The notes under the pieces: generated by a model
Told to the model about the DNA's origin: nothing
Databases searched by the model: none
What the model saw: only the letters and a program-made list of their open reading frames with translations
Source: Siphonodentalium dalli
Taxonomy: Eukaryota > Mollusca > Scaphopoda > Gadilida > Siphonodentaliidae
Reading direction: 5' to 3'
Length of the DNA stretch: 64,000 nt
NCBI GenBank assembly: GCA_032622095.1
Contig: CP136066.1
Coordinates: forward strand, 51,248,911 to 51,312,910
Shown: in pieces, positions 25,501 through 34,807 of the stretch
Layout of the letters: each line of letters starts with the position of its first letter
How positions within the stretch are numbered: the stretch's first letter is position 1
Translations under genes and position numbers: made by a program

Positions 25501-28500
25501 TGATAAAAATAGTTATAGAATGTAAGAAAAAATGATTAAAAAAATGGTAAAAATTGTTAAAGAATGTAAGAAAAAAATTATAAAAAATATCAAACATTGT
25601 TAACAGTGTAATTGAAATGGATAAAACATGATAAAATATTGTTAGGCCAATGTATTCTATTTACATAATGATAACACAAGTTGCCAACGGTCTAAAATAC
25701 CGGCGTTGGGGCTATCCGTAAACTTCCGCGATCGCAAGAGTGTCATAAACTAATAATAATACTCACAAATATAGTCCATTGAGTATACCCACGATTCTTA
25801 TAGGTACTAGTTTGCTGCAGATTTTCGTGAACCCAACAATGTCACTGATGAAGATAGATGTCTCCAGGAACTCATCTGGCTGAATTGGTTTGTTGTTCTT
25901 TAATCCTTCAGCAACATGCGTAGGAATAATCTGATAAAGCAGTTTCTCTGTCTTCGCTTTTGACAATGCGATCTGTCGCCCCTGTATTTTGACTTTCTGA
26001 ATGCTTGCGTTGCTCTGTTTCATCATTGCGGTAACGCTCCGCGTGAAGATATACCCCACGAAGATGCAGATTATTGCCAGAAGGAAACTCAACACGACAT
26101 ATATAATCACTAATTTGGTCGCTGCATCAACCTACAAGATTGAGAGGGCACATTACTCTATCGAGCGAAGATGTAATATGTAGGGACCAGGAGCACGCTT
26201 TGCCAAAACTTCTTTATATTTCAAAATGGATTGTCTCAGCATCAATGAACAATCGGGCGGAGTGAGTTCTAGGTAATATATTCATATCAAAAATCCAATT
26301 GACCACTGACTTAAAACTGTGTCCATTAACAAGTTGATTGCTCTCTGTAAGATTGGATCGACTGCAAATCAATATTTGTTTTCATTCGGCTGACATATTT
26401 GTGGCTGCTGCTCTATTCTTCATTGTAATATATGGGGTATGTTAAATGTTACATTATGATACATGTACAAACGAAGCTTCCACTCAATGCGCCACGACAA
26501 TTATAAGCTAGTTGGTGATCTGATAGTTGTCCGCAATTATTAAGCATTCTAACAGTTCTTGGTACCTGCATATTTTCAACCTCTCAATAACACACATTGT
26601 CTTATCTTAATAACTGTTCAAATTATATATGCAGTGAAGATTTTTTTACCGAATAGATCCCAAGAAATTCATTGTTGAAAATGCCTAGAGTCAAGCAGAA
26701 TGCGCTCTCACCAATTGGTGGTGCTGTTATACTGCTATGTCAACATATCTTCGCGCAAATACGCACATAATCGACCTATAAAGTTAAATACGTACATAAT
26801 GTGACTATTTGATTCAGTCATGTCCGTTAACTCGTTTTATGGCGCGGGCCACAGTGAGAATACATGTTAAAGATCGTACACCTGAAAAGTCGTGAGTTGG
26901 ATTATTAGTGTCACTATGAGTCGATAAGTGACTAAAATGCTATGATTTTCAGCACATTATCGACTCAAAATGAAGCGATTTTCAGCAGATCATCCACATA
27001 AAACAATTTCTATTATAAGCAGATAATGTGCGATTTTTTTGGAGAAGATGCTGTTGGTGAATCCTGTTATGTTAGATGTGATATGCTGGTAGGGGCAATA
27101 TGATGCTCTTAATACAAAGTTCCTTTATTTTTAGTTAAGTGACATTTTAGAGGTCGTGGGCTAATCTGAACGATTCAAAGAAACCCCCCTATCTGTACGA
27201 AACATTCAACAACATAAACGGAAGAACGAACGGAGCCAGGAACATGAACAGCTTCCGATTAACAGAGTGCCTATTTCGAGTAACCGGAACCGGAACAAAT
27301 ATATAAGCTCAATTTTCTCGTGTTTTACGCAATGAAACAATACATATTTATACATCATTCGAAAGCATAGCCTCTTCCATACATGAATATTGCAACATTT
27401 AAACACTACTTTTGAGAATTAAGAGTATAATTGGGAAGAACGTAGAGCAGTGAATCGGAAATAAGCAAAATGTAATTTTTCCAAGTAACAGGAACAGAGA
27501 AAAAACTTAATTTTCTCGTGTTTTACGCAATGAAACAATATATGATATTATACATCATTCGAAACCATAGCATCTCTCCTTCATGAATATTGCAACATCT
27601 AAACACCACTTTTGAGAATTAATGGTATAACTGGAGAGGAGCGTCGAGCGTCGTATCGGATATTACCACCCCGAATAACGTAACAGATGCTTCACAGAAA
27701 GTCTGCCTGTATTTAATCCTATTTGATTGTTATGAGTCATACTTTAATCACTGCCTTTCGTGATGCCACAGGTGAGTGTTTGGTGCGTCCCACACTTGAT
27801 GTGGTTTATTGGTAGAGTAATCTTGTAGTTTTATCATACTAAGTGTGGTTCTACTGTTGTGCTCATACTCATTTTGCATGTACCAATATTGTTTTTGACA
27901 CATGGCTTTATATTCTAGCGAATTCTAGTAATAAAATGTTTGCTCTGTATGGATACTAATCGCCAAACCGACCCTCACATGCGTAAAAAGTAGTATTTTA
28001 TCGACCTATTTCGATACTGAGAAAAATTCAAAAGCGAATAATAATATGTGTATCTTGGAGCGCAAACCGCAATGTGGCTTTAAATGTTTCCATACAGACT
28101 GACTTTTCCTTGACTAACGGGGATTATTTTCTTAACCGCATCACAAACCGACCAATACCATAACAAACTAGCAGAAGCTGATCGTATACCATACAAAGTC
28201 AATTACATTCATGTGTCAATAGCTCTATTCGTACTTTGTGGCATTTTGTGTCATGCACTTTGTAAATAAATCATCTCTCCCTCTCTACAATAATATAACA
28301 CAAATTACAACATATCAGAATATAACATCATGGACCGGATTCGACATCAAGCGTGTGGGCTTATGTAAGTCGTTTCCGGGAATCAGTTTTTATCCATCCC
28401 ACCCAGCGAGAGAGCTACTGTCTGATTTATATAATATTGTGTCGAACGATATACTATCCTCAATCCTCTCTACATTTGAAAACATACAAACCTTCGAAGC

Positions 28501-29575
28501 AAAACTCCCAATCAAAGTTTCTGTCTGACCTGTAGCGATACTCGTCAAATGAAATATATAATCAGTCATATTAGAGAACCAAATGTCACTCTGAACAATT
28601 CGCTTTTCCTGTGTCATGGCGTGACACTGTGCTAAGAATGTCGGATCCTGGAAGCGAGTGTGGATTAGTGGACCGCCAGGAAAAGGGAGATACTTCATTA
28701 TTTGATCCAGCGAATCGCGCGCATCGTCATCGAACAAAGACGCCAGTTCAAACAATGCCTCTCCCTCGCCCAACAAATACAGGAACTGGCGATGTTCTTC
28801 CGTAGTCAAGTTACACCTCAGGAAGAAAGACGCACCGTAATCTCGTTGCATCCCCAGGGTGTCAGATGCCAGAGTCAGTGCTATTTTTGATGGCATTTTG
28901 TTATCCAAACACCCGTCATGAGACTCAACCGCATACCTTTCTGCGGTGTAAATGATTGCCATGACAACATCGGTGTATTCCGTCAAACTGTTTATCAGAG
29001 ACGGTGCACCGAACACATTCCGTCTGAATTGCACCACAACATCCCACAGACTGCCAGCCGCGTGCAATACGTCATTCATTACGAAAAACATGCCGTCTGG
29101 AAGAACGCTGAAATATTTGTCGGACATCGCAATAGCAGTAACATACTTCCCTCCAGTTGTTGATTGGTCAGCACGCGTGGCAATCATCATAGCGGAACTC
29201 CCTCTTTCTTGTTGAAGGACAGACAATAATCCATAATAAACTTCTCTTGTCCGCAGGTTGGAGATGGTGTCTTTGGAGAACTCAGATTCTTTGATGGCAC
29301 CTACCAACAGGACCACGAATAAACTGATCATAACTGTAACCGGAATAATCACTACGAAAAGCAATCGAATAGTTGTCCACCTGTTGGTCTGTGCAAAAGC
29401 TTCGTTGTTATTCTCAGAGTCCGTTTCTTCCATGGTTTCTTGTCCGCAATTATTTACAGGAAGCACCACAGGCCTGCTTTTCCGCCTCTGCGTCGCGACC
29501 GAATTCCTTCGCATGTCACCGTCATCCGGATCAGTTTTGCGGAGCGGGTTCACACTGGTCATAATGTAATATCAC
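13466..29575 (-). CDS. NIT-domain transmembrane guanylate cyclase, six coding exons
   Basis: Receptor-type class III cyclase predicted to make cGMP at a membrane. Exons on the minus strand: 29575-28492 (ATG at 29562), 26131-25767, 20353-20139, 18708-18610, 17700-17606 and 13579-13466. All have GT-AG borders, and phases fit to give 652 residues. Order: cytoplasmic N-terminus 1-62, TM1 about 64-90, NIT domain about 105-350 ([36 protein letters not shown]), TM2 about 364-386, a linker with the [11 protein letters not shown] motif, cyclase domain about 445-630, short tail. Metal aspartates D454 (FISDIVGFT) and D498 (ETIGDAY) and guanine-selecting E494 and C566 are present. The usual asparagine of VNTASR is leucine (L573); R577 is kept. 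The ligand is unknown. A 5' non-coding exon is likely, because a splice acceptor lies 13 bp before the ATG. Confidence 0.92.
13985..14143. repeat. About 160-bp dispersed repeat (partner inverted at 31873-32030)
   Basis: Contains GGGTCGTATATAGACTATAT, TGACGTCACCAATTATTAT and GCATTAATGTCGTAATCGG. The same blocks appear in reverse complement at 31873-32030. Lies in the last intron of the cyclase gene. Confidence 0.75.
14144..15045. other. Intronic DNA, nothing recognised
   Basis: Part of the cyclase intron between exons 5 and 6. Open frames on the minus strand at 14117-14314 and 14385-14624 were tested against the cyclase domain and do not match it; the true exon lies at 17606-17700. Confidence 0.6.
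15046..15161. repeat. 39-bp tandem repeat, three copies
   Basis: Units start TTTAGGCCACGCACGCTAAC and include CCAGTTCGAATTAA. The starts at 15046, 15085 and 15124 are almost identical. Confidence 0.9.
15270..16500 (+). pseudogene. Decayed non-LTR reverse transcriptase (C-terminal half)
   Basis: Starts near the RT box [10 protein letters not shown] (15285-15315) and continues to YINDTSDV and FADVT. Then come [53 protein letters not shown] (from 15870) and a terminal [17 protein letters not shown] segment (16300-16360). Several stops and at least one frame change make it non-functional. The style is CR1/Jockey-like. It lies in the last cyclase intron, opposite to the gene, and a TTAA MITE follows it directly at 16512. 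Confidence 0.82.
16512..16903. mobile_element. piggyBac-like MITE with hairpin pair (second copy)
   Basis: TTAA at 16512-16515 and 16900-16903, TIR CCCTTTACCCAACA, hairpins at 16666-16732 and 16806-16872. Very similar to the copy at 607-1013, including the internal GAACCGGCTC and CCACATTGTGAT segments. Confidence 0.85.
17606..17700 (-). CDS. Cyclase exon 5 (31 codons)
   Basis: Short exon with no start codon of its own, found by splice phase. Acceptor CTTTTCCACAG, donor AAG|GTAAAA. Encodes [20 protein letters not shown] and on to GPTEVIK, matching the KIHIS...L...GF...RG segment of cyclases. Confidence 0.9.
17915..18215. repeat. Degenerate minisatellite
   Basis: Irregular units built on CCACCATGTCATCACGTC and ATTACCTCCC(C/A)AC, roughly 30-40 bp each. 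In the cyclase intron between exons 4 and 5. Confidence 0.75.
18420..18590. repeat. Palindrome-prone ATTACATTCAATTAC tract
   Basis: Low-complexity run of TGTAATTGAA and TTACATTCAATTAC motifs that can pair with each other, immediately downstream of cyclase exon 4 on its strand. Confidence 0.7.
18610..18708 (-). CDS. Cyclase exon 4: catalytic core with non-canonical loop
   Basis: Acceptor TGTGTTTAACAG and donor GAAG|GTAGGC. Encodes [18 protein letters not shown] and then [14 protein letters not shown]. The guanine-selecting Cys (C566) and catalytic Arg (R577) are present. Asp and Asn of the usual GDTVNTASR are Ser and Leu. Confidence 0.93.
18883..18967. repeat. 85-bp hairpin
   Basis: Inverted arms GCAGAATGAGGTCCCCAGAG and its reverse complement around a short loop. 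It lies 175 bp from cyclase exon 4. Probably a small MITE remnant. Confidence 0.85.
19237..19420. mobile_element. Decayed MITE of the CCCTTTCAYGACGGGAG type
   Basis: Left end ACCCTTTCATGACGGGAG and right end AAGTCATGGATGGGTTAA resemble the fuller copy at 19851-20116. The internal hairpin is eroded. Confidence 0.55.
19484..19852. repeat. About 370-bp dispersed repeat, copy 1
   Basis: Shared blocks: AAATAGAAATGGAGAA, TCGATGGCGAAATCATTT, TTGTTGCGTCC, ATTTACAATTAAGCGTAGTT, GATGTTAGTAGAATGCT and TTATCAGTTTCACG. Other copies are at 44032-44402 and 45655-45936, in the same orientation. Confidence 0.85.
19851..20116. mobile_element. TTAA-type MITE with two hairpins (third subfamily)
   Basis: Imperfect terminal repeats CCCTTTCACGACGGGAGCT and (reverse) CCCTTCCATGACTGGAGCT lie next to TTAA. 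It contains hairpins at 19903-19971 and 20001-20067 whose loops differ from the SalI-type hairpins (CTCCCATCAGGGA and CCCCATGGGAG). Ends 23 bp before cyclase exon 3. Confidence 0.7.
20139..20353 (-). CDS. Cyclase exon 3: catalytic core
   Basis: Acceptor TTTTCTCCAG at 20354 and donor CAG|GTGAGT at 20138. Encodes [20 protein letters not shown] and on to [10 protein letters not shown]. It contains the second metal-binding aspartate (D498) and the guanine-selecting glutamate E494. Strong match to class III cyclases. Confidence 0.95.
20465..20600. repeat. Large hairpin
   Basis: Arms AGTGTTTCTGAATAACAAAT, TTAATCCACGAGTGGGATTG and their complements meet at GGCGATTTATCGCC. Total about 130 bp. Confidence 0.85.
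20590..20765. repeat. Tandem duplication next to the hairpin
   Basis: A unit of about 83 bp with GCCACGATCTTTACAATGCG and TTCAAATTGTATGGAGAAAG is present twice, followed by two TTTAATCAACAG copies. Open frames here are repeat-derived. Confidence 0.85.
21432..21915. repeat. 22-bp minisatellite
   Basis: More than 20 units of the type TATAGGTTGCTGGGTGCAAG plus two bases (TG). Because 22 is not a multiple of 3, all reading frames cycle through the same 22-residue pattern and stay open. The overlapping 'ORFs' of both strands are therefore artefacts. In the cyclase intron between exons 2 and 3. Confidence 0.92.
21998..22320. repeat. About 320-bp dispersed repeat with internal inverted repeat, copy 1
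   Basis: Contains ACGCACATAATCGACCTATAA, TTTATGGCGCGGGCCACAGT, AAAGAGCGTACAC and an inverted pair around GCCTCATTATGAGTCGATAA/ATTATCGACCAAAATGAGGC. Further copies: 26740-27040, 46615-46895, and split pieces at 32030-32140 plus 32745-32825. No coding content. Type (MITE or SINE) undecided. Confidence 0.8.
22370..22700 (-). pseudogene. C-terminal fragment of a non-LTR reverse transcriptase
   Basis: The minus-strand reading contains [18 protein letters not shown], the same kind of C-x-C...H terminal segment as in the element at 15270-16500, preceded by an [17 protein letters not shown] stretch. Only the 3' end is left, as expected for 5' truncation. Confidence 0.6.
22860..24395 (+). pseudogene. 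Non-LTR retrotransposon reverse transcriptase, best preserved copy
   Basis: Reading begins with [12 protein letters not shown] and [18 protein letters not shown], then [11 protein letters not shown] and the [12 protein letters not shown] box with a catalytic-type Asp. A degraded GVRKGE block follows (normally GVxQG). The [10 protein letters not shown] catalytic motif is intact near 23485 but in another frame, and [10 protein letters not shown] follows near 23670. The C-terminus has [20 protein letters not shown] and continues to 24395. At least three frame breaks make it a pseudogene. Upstream endonuclease is missing (5' truncated). Family CR1/Jockey-like. It lies antisense inside the cyclase intron. 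Confidence 0.9.
24470..24715. repeat. (GAT)n-rich microsatellite
   Basis: Imperfect GATGAT/GATAAT tract. Poly-His and poly-Ile frames on the minus strand are its translation and not genes. Confidence 0.85.
25160..25680. mobile_element. TTAA-type element with one hairpin and an expanded A-rich array
   Basis: Left end TTAACTCTTTCACGACGAGG (25160) followed by CCCTGTG and the hairpin 25209-25270. The spacer that is short in the other copies is here about 360 bp of repeated AAAGAATGTAAGAAAAAATG units. The right end at about 25655 (TTAGGCCAATGTATTCT) is only half a hairpin, so the right terminus is lost or unclear. It lies next to cyclase exon 2. Confidence 0.6.
25767..26131 (-). CDS. Cyclase exon 2: TM2, linker and start of catalytic domain
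   Basis: Begins [13 protein letters not shown] after the acceptor CAATCTTGTAG and ends NGLY plus two bases before the donor GTGAGT. It holds the hydrophobic second membrane segment, the [11 protein letters not shown] signalling-helix motif and [11 protein letters not shown] with the first metal-binding aspartate. Confidence 0.93.
26740..27040. repeat. About 320-bp dispersed repeat, copy 2
   Basis: Same blocks as 21998-22320, including ATGGCGCGGGCCACAGTGAG, AAAGTCGTGAGTTGG and the inverted ATTATCGACTCAAAATGAAG. Confidence 0.8.
27284..27665. repeat. About 198-bp tandem duplication
   Basis: Two units share TTTTCTCGTGTTTTACGCAA, ACATCATTCGAAA, CATGAATATTGCAACAT and CTTTTGAGAATTAA. In the first coding intron of the cyclase gene. 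Confidence 0.85.
27990..28090. repeat. Dispersed 'TTTTGGAGCGCAAACC' repeat fragment
   Basis: CGACCTATTTCGATACTGAG to CAATGTGGCTTTAAA is shared with 49867-49957 and 58006-58075. A reversed piece is at 50610-50690. Confidence 0.65.
28492..29575 (-). CDS. Cyclase exon 1: TM1 and NIT sensor domain (357 residues)
   Basis: The acceptor TTTTCTTCCAG precedes 29575 and the ATG at 29562 opens the protein. The donor AAG|GTTTGT ends the exon at 28492 in phase 0. The open frame runs on to 28390, but those extra residues are intronic: they do not fit NIT alignments, and the exon joined at 28492 runs directly into the second membrane helix. Confidence 0.9.
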
Positions 29576-29601
29576 CTGGAAGAAAACAGAAGCACCACAT
29601 A

Positions 29602-29801
29602 CAGTAATGCTCTAATTAATGGACTCCTTAAACACAGCATAATTATGGGTAACTTTTCAGGATTTAGTCGGAAATATGGCTTGTTGCCATTCATCAGAAA
29701 GCTTTCCGATGAATGGCAACAAGCCATATTTCCGACTAAATCCTGAAAAGTTACCCATAATTCTGCTCTGTTTAAGGAGTCGATTAATTAGAGAATTACT
29801 G
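29602..29801. mobile_element. Palindromic mariner-like MITE, 200 bp
   Basis: Flanked by TA on both sides (29600-29601 and 29802-29803). Ends CAGTAATGCTCTAATTAAT and mirror. The arms carry GGATTTAGTCGGAAATATGG and meet at AGAAAGCTTTCCGAT, so the whole element is one hairpin. The TA target and CAGT ends fit Tc1/mariner-derived MITEs. Lies just upstream of cyclase exon 1. Confidence 0.85.
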
Positions 29802-29804
29802 TAT

Positions 29805-31870
29805 ACGCATCATTGAAGTTGTTTGCGCTTCAGTTTGCAAAATCCCATCTGGCAAGTAATGTAAATTTAATTTGGCAACCAGGTTTTATTTTATTTTTCT
29901 GTAAATACTGCAATGCAACATATCCTCATGTAAATAGGTTCATATTGGACGCAAATATTCGCATATGTTGAAGATGATTGGCCCAACGGTTGAAAAGTGT
30001 ATGTTAAAACCAAGAAGGGAAAACAATAACAAAATAAAATCTGTGGATGTCATTTAAATTATTAGTGATTGCAACTCACATCATTAGCATGAGATATGCA
30101 AATATTTCTCCATATCTCAGGCACCACGATGTGAAATAGCACTGACGCAATGGCATACGTATGATTAAAATGAACACATATTTGACTGTCCACTCCCTAT
30201 CCTATTACTTAATTCTCCATGAGCACCATAGGAACAAATATATTAATATGCATTTAAGTGTACACCACATCTACAAGCACATTTGCATTTTAATTCAAGT
30301 CTACATAAAATAACACTCAGAAGTAATACTGTACACAGTTGTTACAATTTGATGCTGTTATTTTCAAAGTCATCACTGATTTAAATATATTAAGCACTAA
30401 CGTGAACGTGAACGTACTTCTCTAATTCTACGATGTATTAAATCAAATTTGGTGCCGTTTGTGTCATTGATGGCGATAGGTCATGCACTAGCACTGATAA
30501 GATTGTTATATTCGCCGATATCCGCCAATCTCATATATATTTTGAAGACATCTGTCTGTCTGTATGTCCTTTATAGAATCGAAAACGGGTTGACCGATCG
30601 AGACCAAACTTCCTATCTAAAGGTAAAGTCATCACCAACTACATGTAGGAGGCGCCTGACTTTCTATATCAGTAATATGTGTGTACCAAGTACAAGAGGT
30701 ATACGCCTGTTTAAAAGGTAAACTATTAACGAACTACATCATATTTCAGCGCTTTGATATGGAATGGTCAAACAAATACATGTTTAATACTGGCCTGAGC
30801 AAGTGTGTATAGTATTGTAGACATTTTGGGAATGACCACACGAAAGACACCCCCATTCAGCACCCGTGTTAACCAGACGGCTACTATTGTTACGTGTTAC
30901 ACCGCTTTAAGCATCAAATTTGCTATCACTTGTTCTATTAATATATGTTAATGTCTAGAGAGATATAGGACAATCGTGAAGACATATGTAACCAAGATAA
31001 CACTCTATTCAACTGTAATATTACAACTACATATATTGGTATACATTATCATGAAACTATATACATTACGGAGCCTATCTTTCCCTTTCCAAATATAGAA
31101 ATTGGCCAAATGTTCAAATATCATATTGTAATATAACCATACGCTAGCGTATTTAACGAACCAAAGCTAAATCACTCACATGAGGGTAGCTGTGGCTTTT
31201 AATTTAATTTGTTTTATCAAAATTAGTTTATAGATTCCCTGGTATTCCAACCAAATAAGATTCACATGAAGCCTGTTTCCTTGGGTGATTATCATATGGA
31301 TACTATATGGAGCAGCGTGTCCATTTCATAGCTGTTCATTTCATTCATAAGGTGTCACCGTGTCGATTTCATCGCAAATCGCCGAACGTCATCGTGAAAC
31401 TTTCCCCATTGACTGAGTTCGCCTGAACCTGCACGAATGTGTCTTCTGCTTTGTTCATAATTGTGTTTTTACCTTCGATTCCAGAAAATAGTATATTTAT
31501 GGATTATCACATGCATGTACATGTATGTACTATATAGTCTTATGGTAACAATTAATTCCATATACAATATATGTTATTTCGTTCCGCACAGTAATGTGCA
31601 GTACCAGTGATGTACATAAAAGGACCATATTAGCACAGTAATCGGTAAATTTGTGATGTCAATCTTATTATAATACACATCACGAATTTCGATCACATTT
31701 CACTCGCCCCGCAGGTTGTAGACTGTAGTTACTATAGTGTCGCTATTTATTGTGTCTTGTTTTCTCAATAAAAGGTAAACTATCCGTAATACCACTACGA
31801 ATGAACTTATATTGTAATTCAATATTCACAATTCCCATTTGCAATACCAGTAATCAAAAGACACAGTAAC
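29805..31870. other. AT-rich non-coding DNA
   Basis: No exon could be supported. The stretch 30520-30610 (TTTTGAAGACATCTGTCTGT, then CGAAAACGGGTTGACCGATC) resembles, in reverse, the end of the repeat units at 35.6-37.1 kb. Otherwise unique sequence. Confidence 0.5.
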
Positions 31871-31872
31871 AA

Positions 31873-32030
31873 GATTTTCCGATTACGACATTAATGCTTT
31901 AAGCTCACCGATCTACTGTCCGACAAAAGTGGTCGCACAAATTCAAAAGAGCAGCGTCGTATTATATAATAATTGGTGACGTCACTAAATCAGATATAGT
32001 CTATATACGACCCAAAGCGTCCGGCTTTTT
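31873..32030. repeat. About 160-bp dispersed repeat (inverted partner of 13985-14143)
   Basis: Reverse complement of the copy at 13985-14143, starting CCGATTACGACATTAATGC and ending ACGACCCAAAGCG. Confidence 0.75.
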
Positions 32031-32135
32031 GGTTTGTTATTATTTGATTCTGAAATAAGCCCATGGTGGACTTGTATCAATTATTCCGTTTTAAGGAGCG
32101 GACCACAGTGAAAACACATTTTAAAGAGCGTACAT

Positions 32136-32360
32136 CTGGTAAGTCGTGGATTTGTGTTATGTTCCGCTCATACTGGTAAGTCGTGGATTTGTGTTATGTT
32201 CCGCTCATACTGGTAAGTCGTGGATTTGTGTTATGTTCCGCTCATACTGGTAAGTCGTGGATTTGTGTTATGTTCCGCTCATACTGGTAAGTCGTGGATT
32301 TGTGTTATGTTCCGCTCATACTGGTAAGTCGTGGATTTGTGTTATGTTCCGCTCATACTG
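32136..32360. repeat. 37-bp tandem repeat, six copies
   Basis: Units CTGGTAAGTCGTGGATTTGT plus GTTATGTTCCGCTCATA, starting about 32137 and repeating exactly every 37 bp. It is expanded from one segment of the 320-bp dispersed repeat (AAGTCGTG...GTTA), whose left part is at 32030-32140 and whose right part is at 32745-32825. Confidence 0.92.
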
Positions 32361-32379
32361 GACTTATAATAAGTCATTA

Positions 32380-33770
32380 TCTAAAACACTCCCATTTTGA
32401 GTTCTGTAATGGAACAAATTACAACAAATTTCATGGAACTTGACGCTAACGCCAAACTACAAATTCTTTTTTCTGTCGATGATCCACTTTGTAATAGGGC
32501 CCTCAGTAATTTTATTCAGACAGCTTCATATATAAGACGCGAGTAATCTGACAATAACGGGCCAATGCTGGACGCGAACTTTATATTTCCCAATTTATGC
32601 TTGTATATTACCCATTGATTTCCATACCATGTTATATGTCTGTTTTCTTTATTTTCTGTATGTGTACATGTACATGTATATTGCCATACCCGAATGTATT
32701 TGTTTGTGGTCGTGCAATAAAGATCTATCTATCTATATATATATATTGATTCAAAATGAGGCGATTCTACACCGATTATGAACCTAATATAAATCCTATT
32801 ATAAGACCATAACGTGTTGATTGTCGGGATAACAGAATTATCTATCAAATTTGCGATTTTTCCATTATAGGCATCGCCTCACGAAAAATCGCGAAGACTC
32901 GTCCATACAATTCGCGTGATTCTTACACATAGCGGTATAGGGACGCAAACTGAACATTTCTGCGCAATCAGTTTTGAAGATATAAATATAATTCCTTTCG
33001 TCAGTGCATGGTGTATTTTTGCGACATTTATCAGGGCACCTCATGATTGAAATGAACCGATCATGTACTGCTATGCGAATGTTTTGTGTAACCGGCGATC
33101 AACAATAGTCAAATCCCCCTTGATTGGATAATCATGTAGAGCCATTACAGCGGTGATGTCTGTCAAATCGACGACCATTTAGCTTAGCGTTGAGCTTTCC
33201 CCTGTATATACTACCTGGACTATATACAAAAAGAGCCTATGTCTATTGCCAAAGATATCGTTGGAAAATATGAGCATGCAAAATGTATATATATATATAT
33301 ATATATATATAGAAACTTTTCGTCCGCACTAGGCGGAAGTATTGATGCGCATGTAATAAGATGACCGTTATTTCGTGAATATGACCTCCTTATTATAATA
33401 TTAACGAAATAACGGCCATAGTCATAATGCACGTTATTTCGTAAAAATGTCGCCTTAATATCCAATCCAGATTTATATATATATATATAACCGATAATTC
33501 AGTTCATCAACCTTATGCAGTACTTAGATGTATAACGAACAAACAGAAATAATATTTTCCCGAAACACATAAGCACTTGCTGCAGTCTGTGTGTTGTCCA
33601 ATGCATGCATATAGTTTTGTCATTCAAAAAACAAACTCAGATGTGTCTGCAAATGTTTATGCATTTAACGATCCAAATGCAACGACTATATAGCTGTATT
33701 AGTTCTGACCAGTGAAATAGCCGATGACACCCCCGCCCACTGAAGTAGTACACGACCCTTTGTTGTAAAG
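32380..33770. other. Non-coding DNA with (TA)n tracts
   Basis: Contains a CAATAAAGATCTATCTATCT tail-like sequence at 32715-32740, (TA)n runs at 33285-33310 and 33475-33490, and an inverted pair around CGTTATTTCGT at 33362-33445. No gene recognised. Confidence 0.5.
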
Positions 33771-33773
33771 CTT

Positions 33774-34001
33774 ATGCCATACAACAATCATCCAGCAGTT
33801 TATCATGTGACGAATCTCTTGCACAATTTATGTGACTTTGTTGAGTCGATATTGTCTTGCGTCGATTACAATCATGGAATTTCTCCCGGGGAAATAATGC
33901 AATGTTTATTAAATTGCGATATCGACTCACAAAACGTATTACGCGATATTAAGCTGGATCACACCGTACTGAGAAATAGATTACCAATGAACAAGGAATA
34001 A
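33774..34001 (+). CDS. Small hypothetical ORF (75 codons)
   Basis: An ATG-started ORF of normal composition (Cys, Asp and Asn rich, no low complexity) follows TTGTAAAGCTT. No domain is recognised. A candidate AATAAA at 34122-34127, about 120 bp after the stop, and nearby non-repetitive DNA would allow a terminal exon or short gene, but chance is quite possible. Confidence 0.25.
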   Translation: MPYNNHPAVYHVTNLLHNLCDFVESILSCVDYNHGISPGEIMQCLLNCDIDSQNVLRDIKLDHTVLRNRLPMNKE

Positions 34002-34334
34002 CAAAGGGTGTGATATGAAGACAGTCAGTCATGACTATATATCACCCCTAACAATATAAATGTATAGTTTATTAATATTATATTTATTTGTAATAGTACT
34101 TTCCATGTGAGTATATTGTAAATAAAATGACCCTATCCTATCCTAACAAATAAATATATTCCATTATAGTTGTTTGTTCAAAGATATAAAGTTCCCCGTC
34201 GTCATAAAATCAAAACGTCCACAGGCTTTGAACGAGAGGAATATGATATCTACGGCGAGGCTCATAGGTTTGCGAGCTTCCAGGATAGATAACTCTTCAA
34301 AAACCTATGAAGACAACACTTTTCGCAGAATTAA

Positions 34335-34580
34335 CCCTTTGAGTGCCAGGGGCCGATCTCATCGGCCCTAAACCTACAAAATAAGTCTGTTAAAGAATAT
34401 GAGAATAAATTATTAAAATTGTAAAAAATTGTAAAAAAAAAAAAAAAAATAAATAAATTGTTAGGCCAATGCATTCTCTTATATATGCGAGGCGACCTAT
34501 GGTCGACTCGCATATATAAGAGAATGCATTGGCACAGGGTATATGGGATGATACAAAAATCGGACCTGGCACTAAAAGGG
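34335..34580. mobile_element. piggyBac-like MITE, CCCTTTNAGTGCCAGG subfamily
   Basis: TTAA at 34331-34334 and 34581-34584. TIRs are CCCTTTGAGTGCCAGG and, reversed, CCCTTTTAGTGCCAGG. It carries one hairpin (34466-34532) and an A-rich spacer. The TIR differs from the copies at 607 and 16512 while the hairpin is the same. Confidence 0.85.
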
Positions 34581-34807
34581 TTAAGGTTGCTATCTCGTAG
34601 AGAATCATGTTATGTTCTAAGTTTCATAATATTAGAATGAGTTATTGTTGTGACAAACTTACGGAAAATGGGAAGTCACATTATCCCGCGTTCATTTATC
34701 CAATCGAATGATAATACTTCAAATAACACCCGAAGACGCGCGTTCATTTATTCAATCGAATGATAAGAATTCAAATAACACCCGAAGACGAAACACGCAC
34801 ATATACT

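Noticed and set aside
28390-28491. Extension of cyclase exon 1 to the in-frame stop (34 extra codons)
   Set aside because: Ending at the donor AAG|GTTTGT (28492) joins in phase to the TM2 exon. The extension would give a protein without a catalytic domain, and its residues do not look like a NIT end.
32136-32360. CRISPR-like array
   Set aside because: The 37-bp units are directly adjacent with no spacers, and the DNA is eukaryotic.
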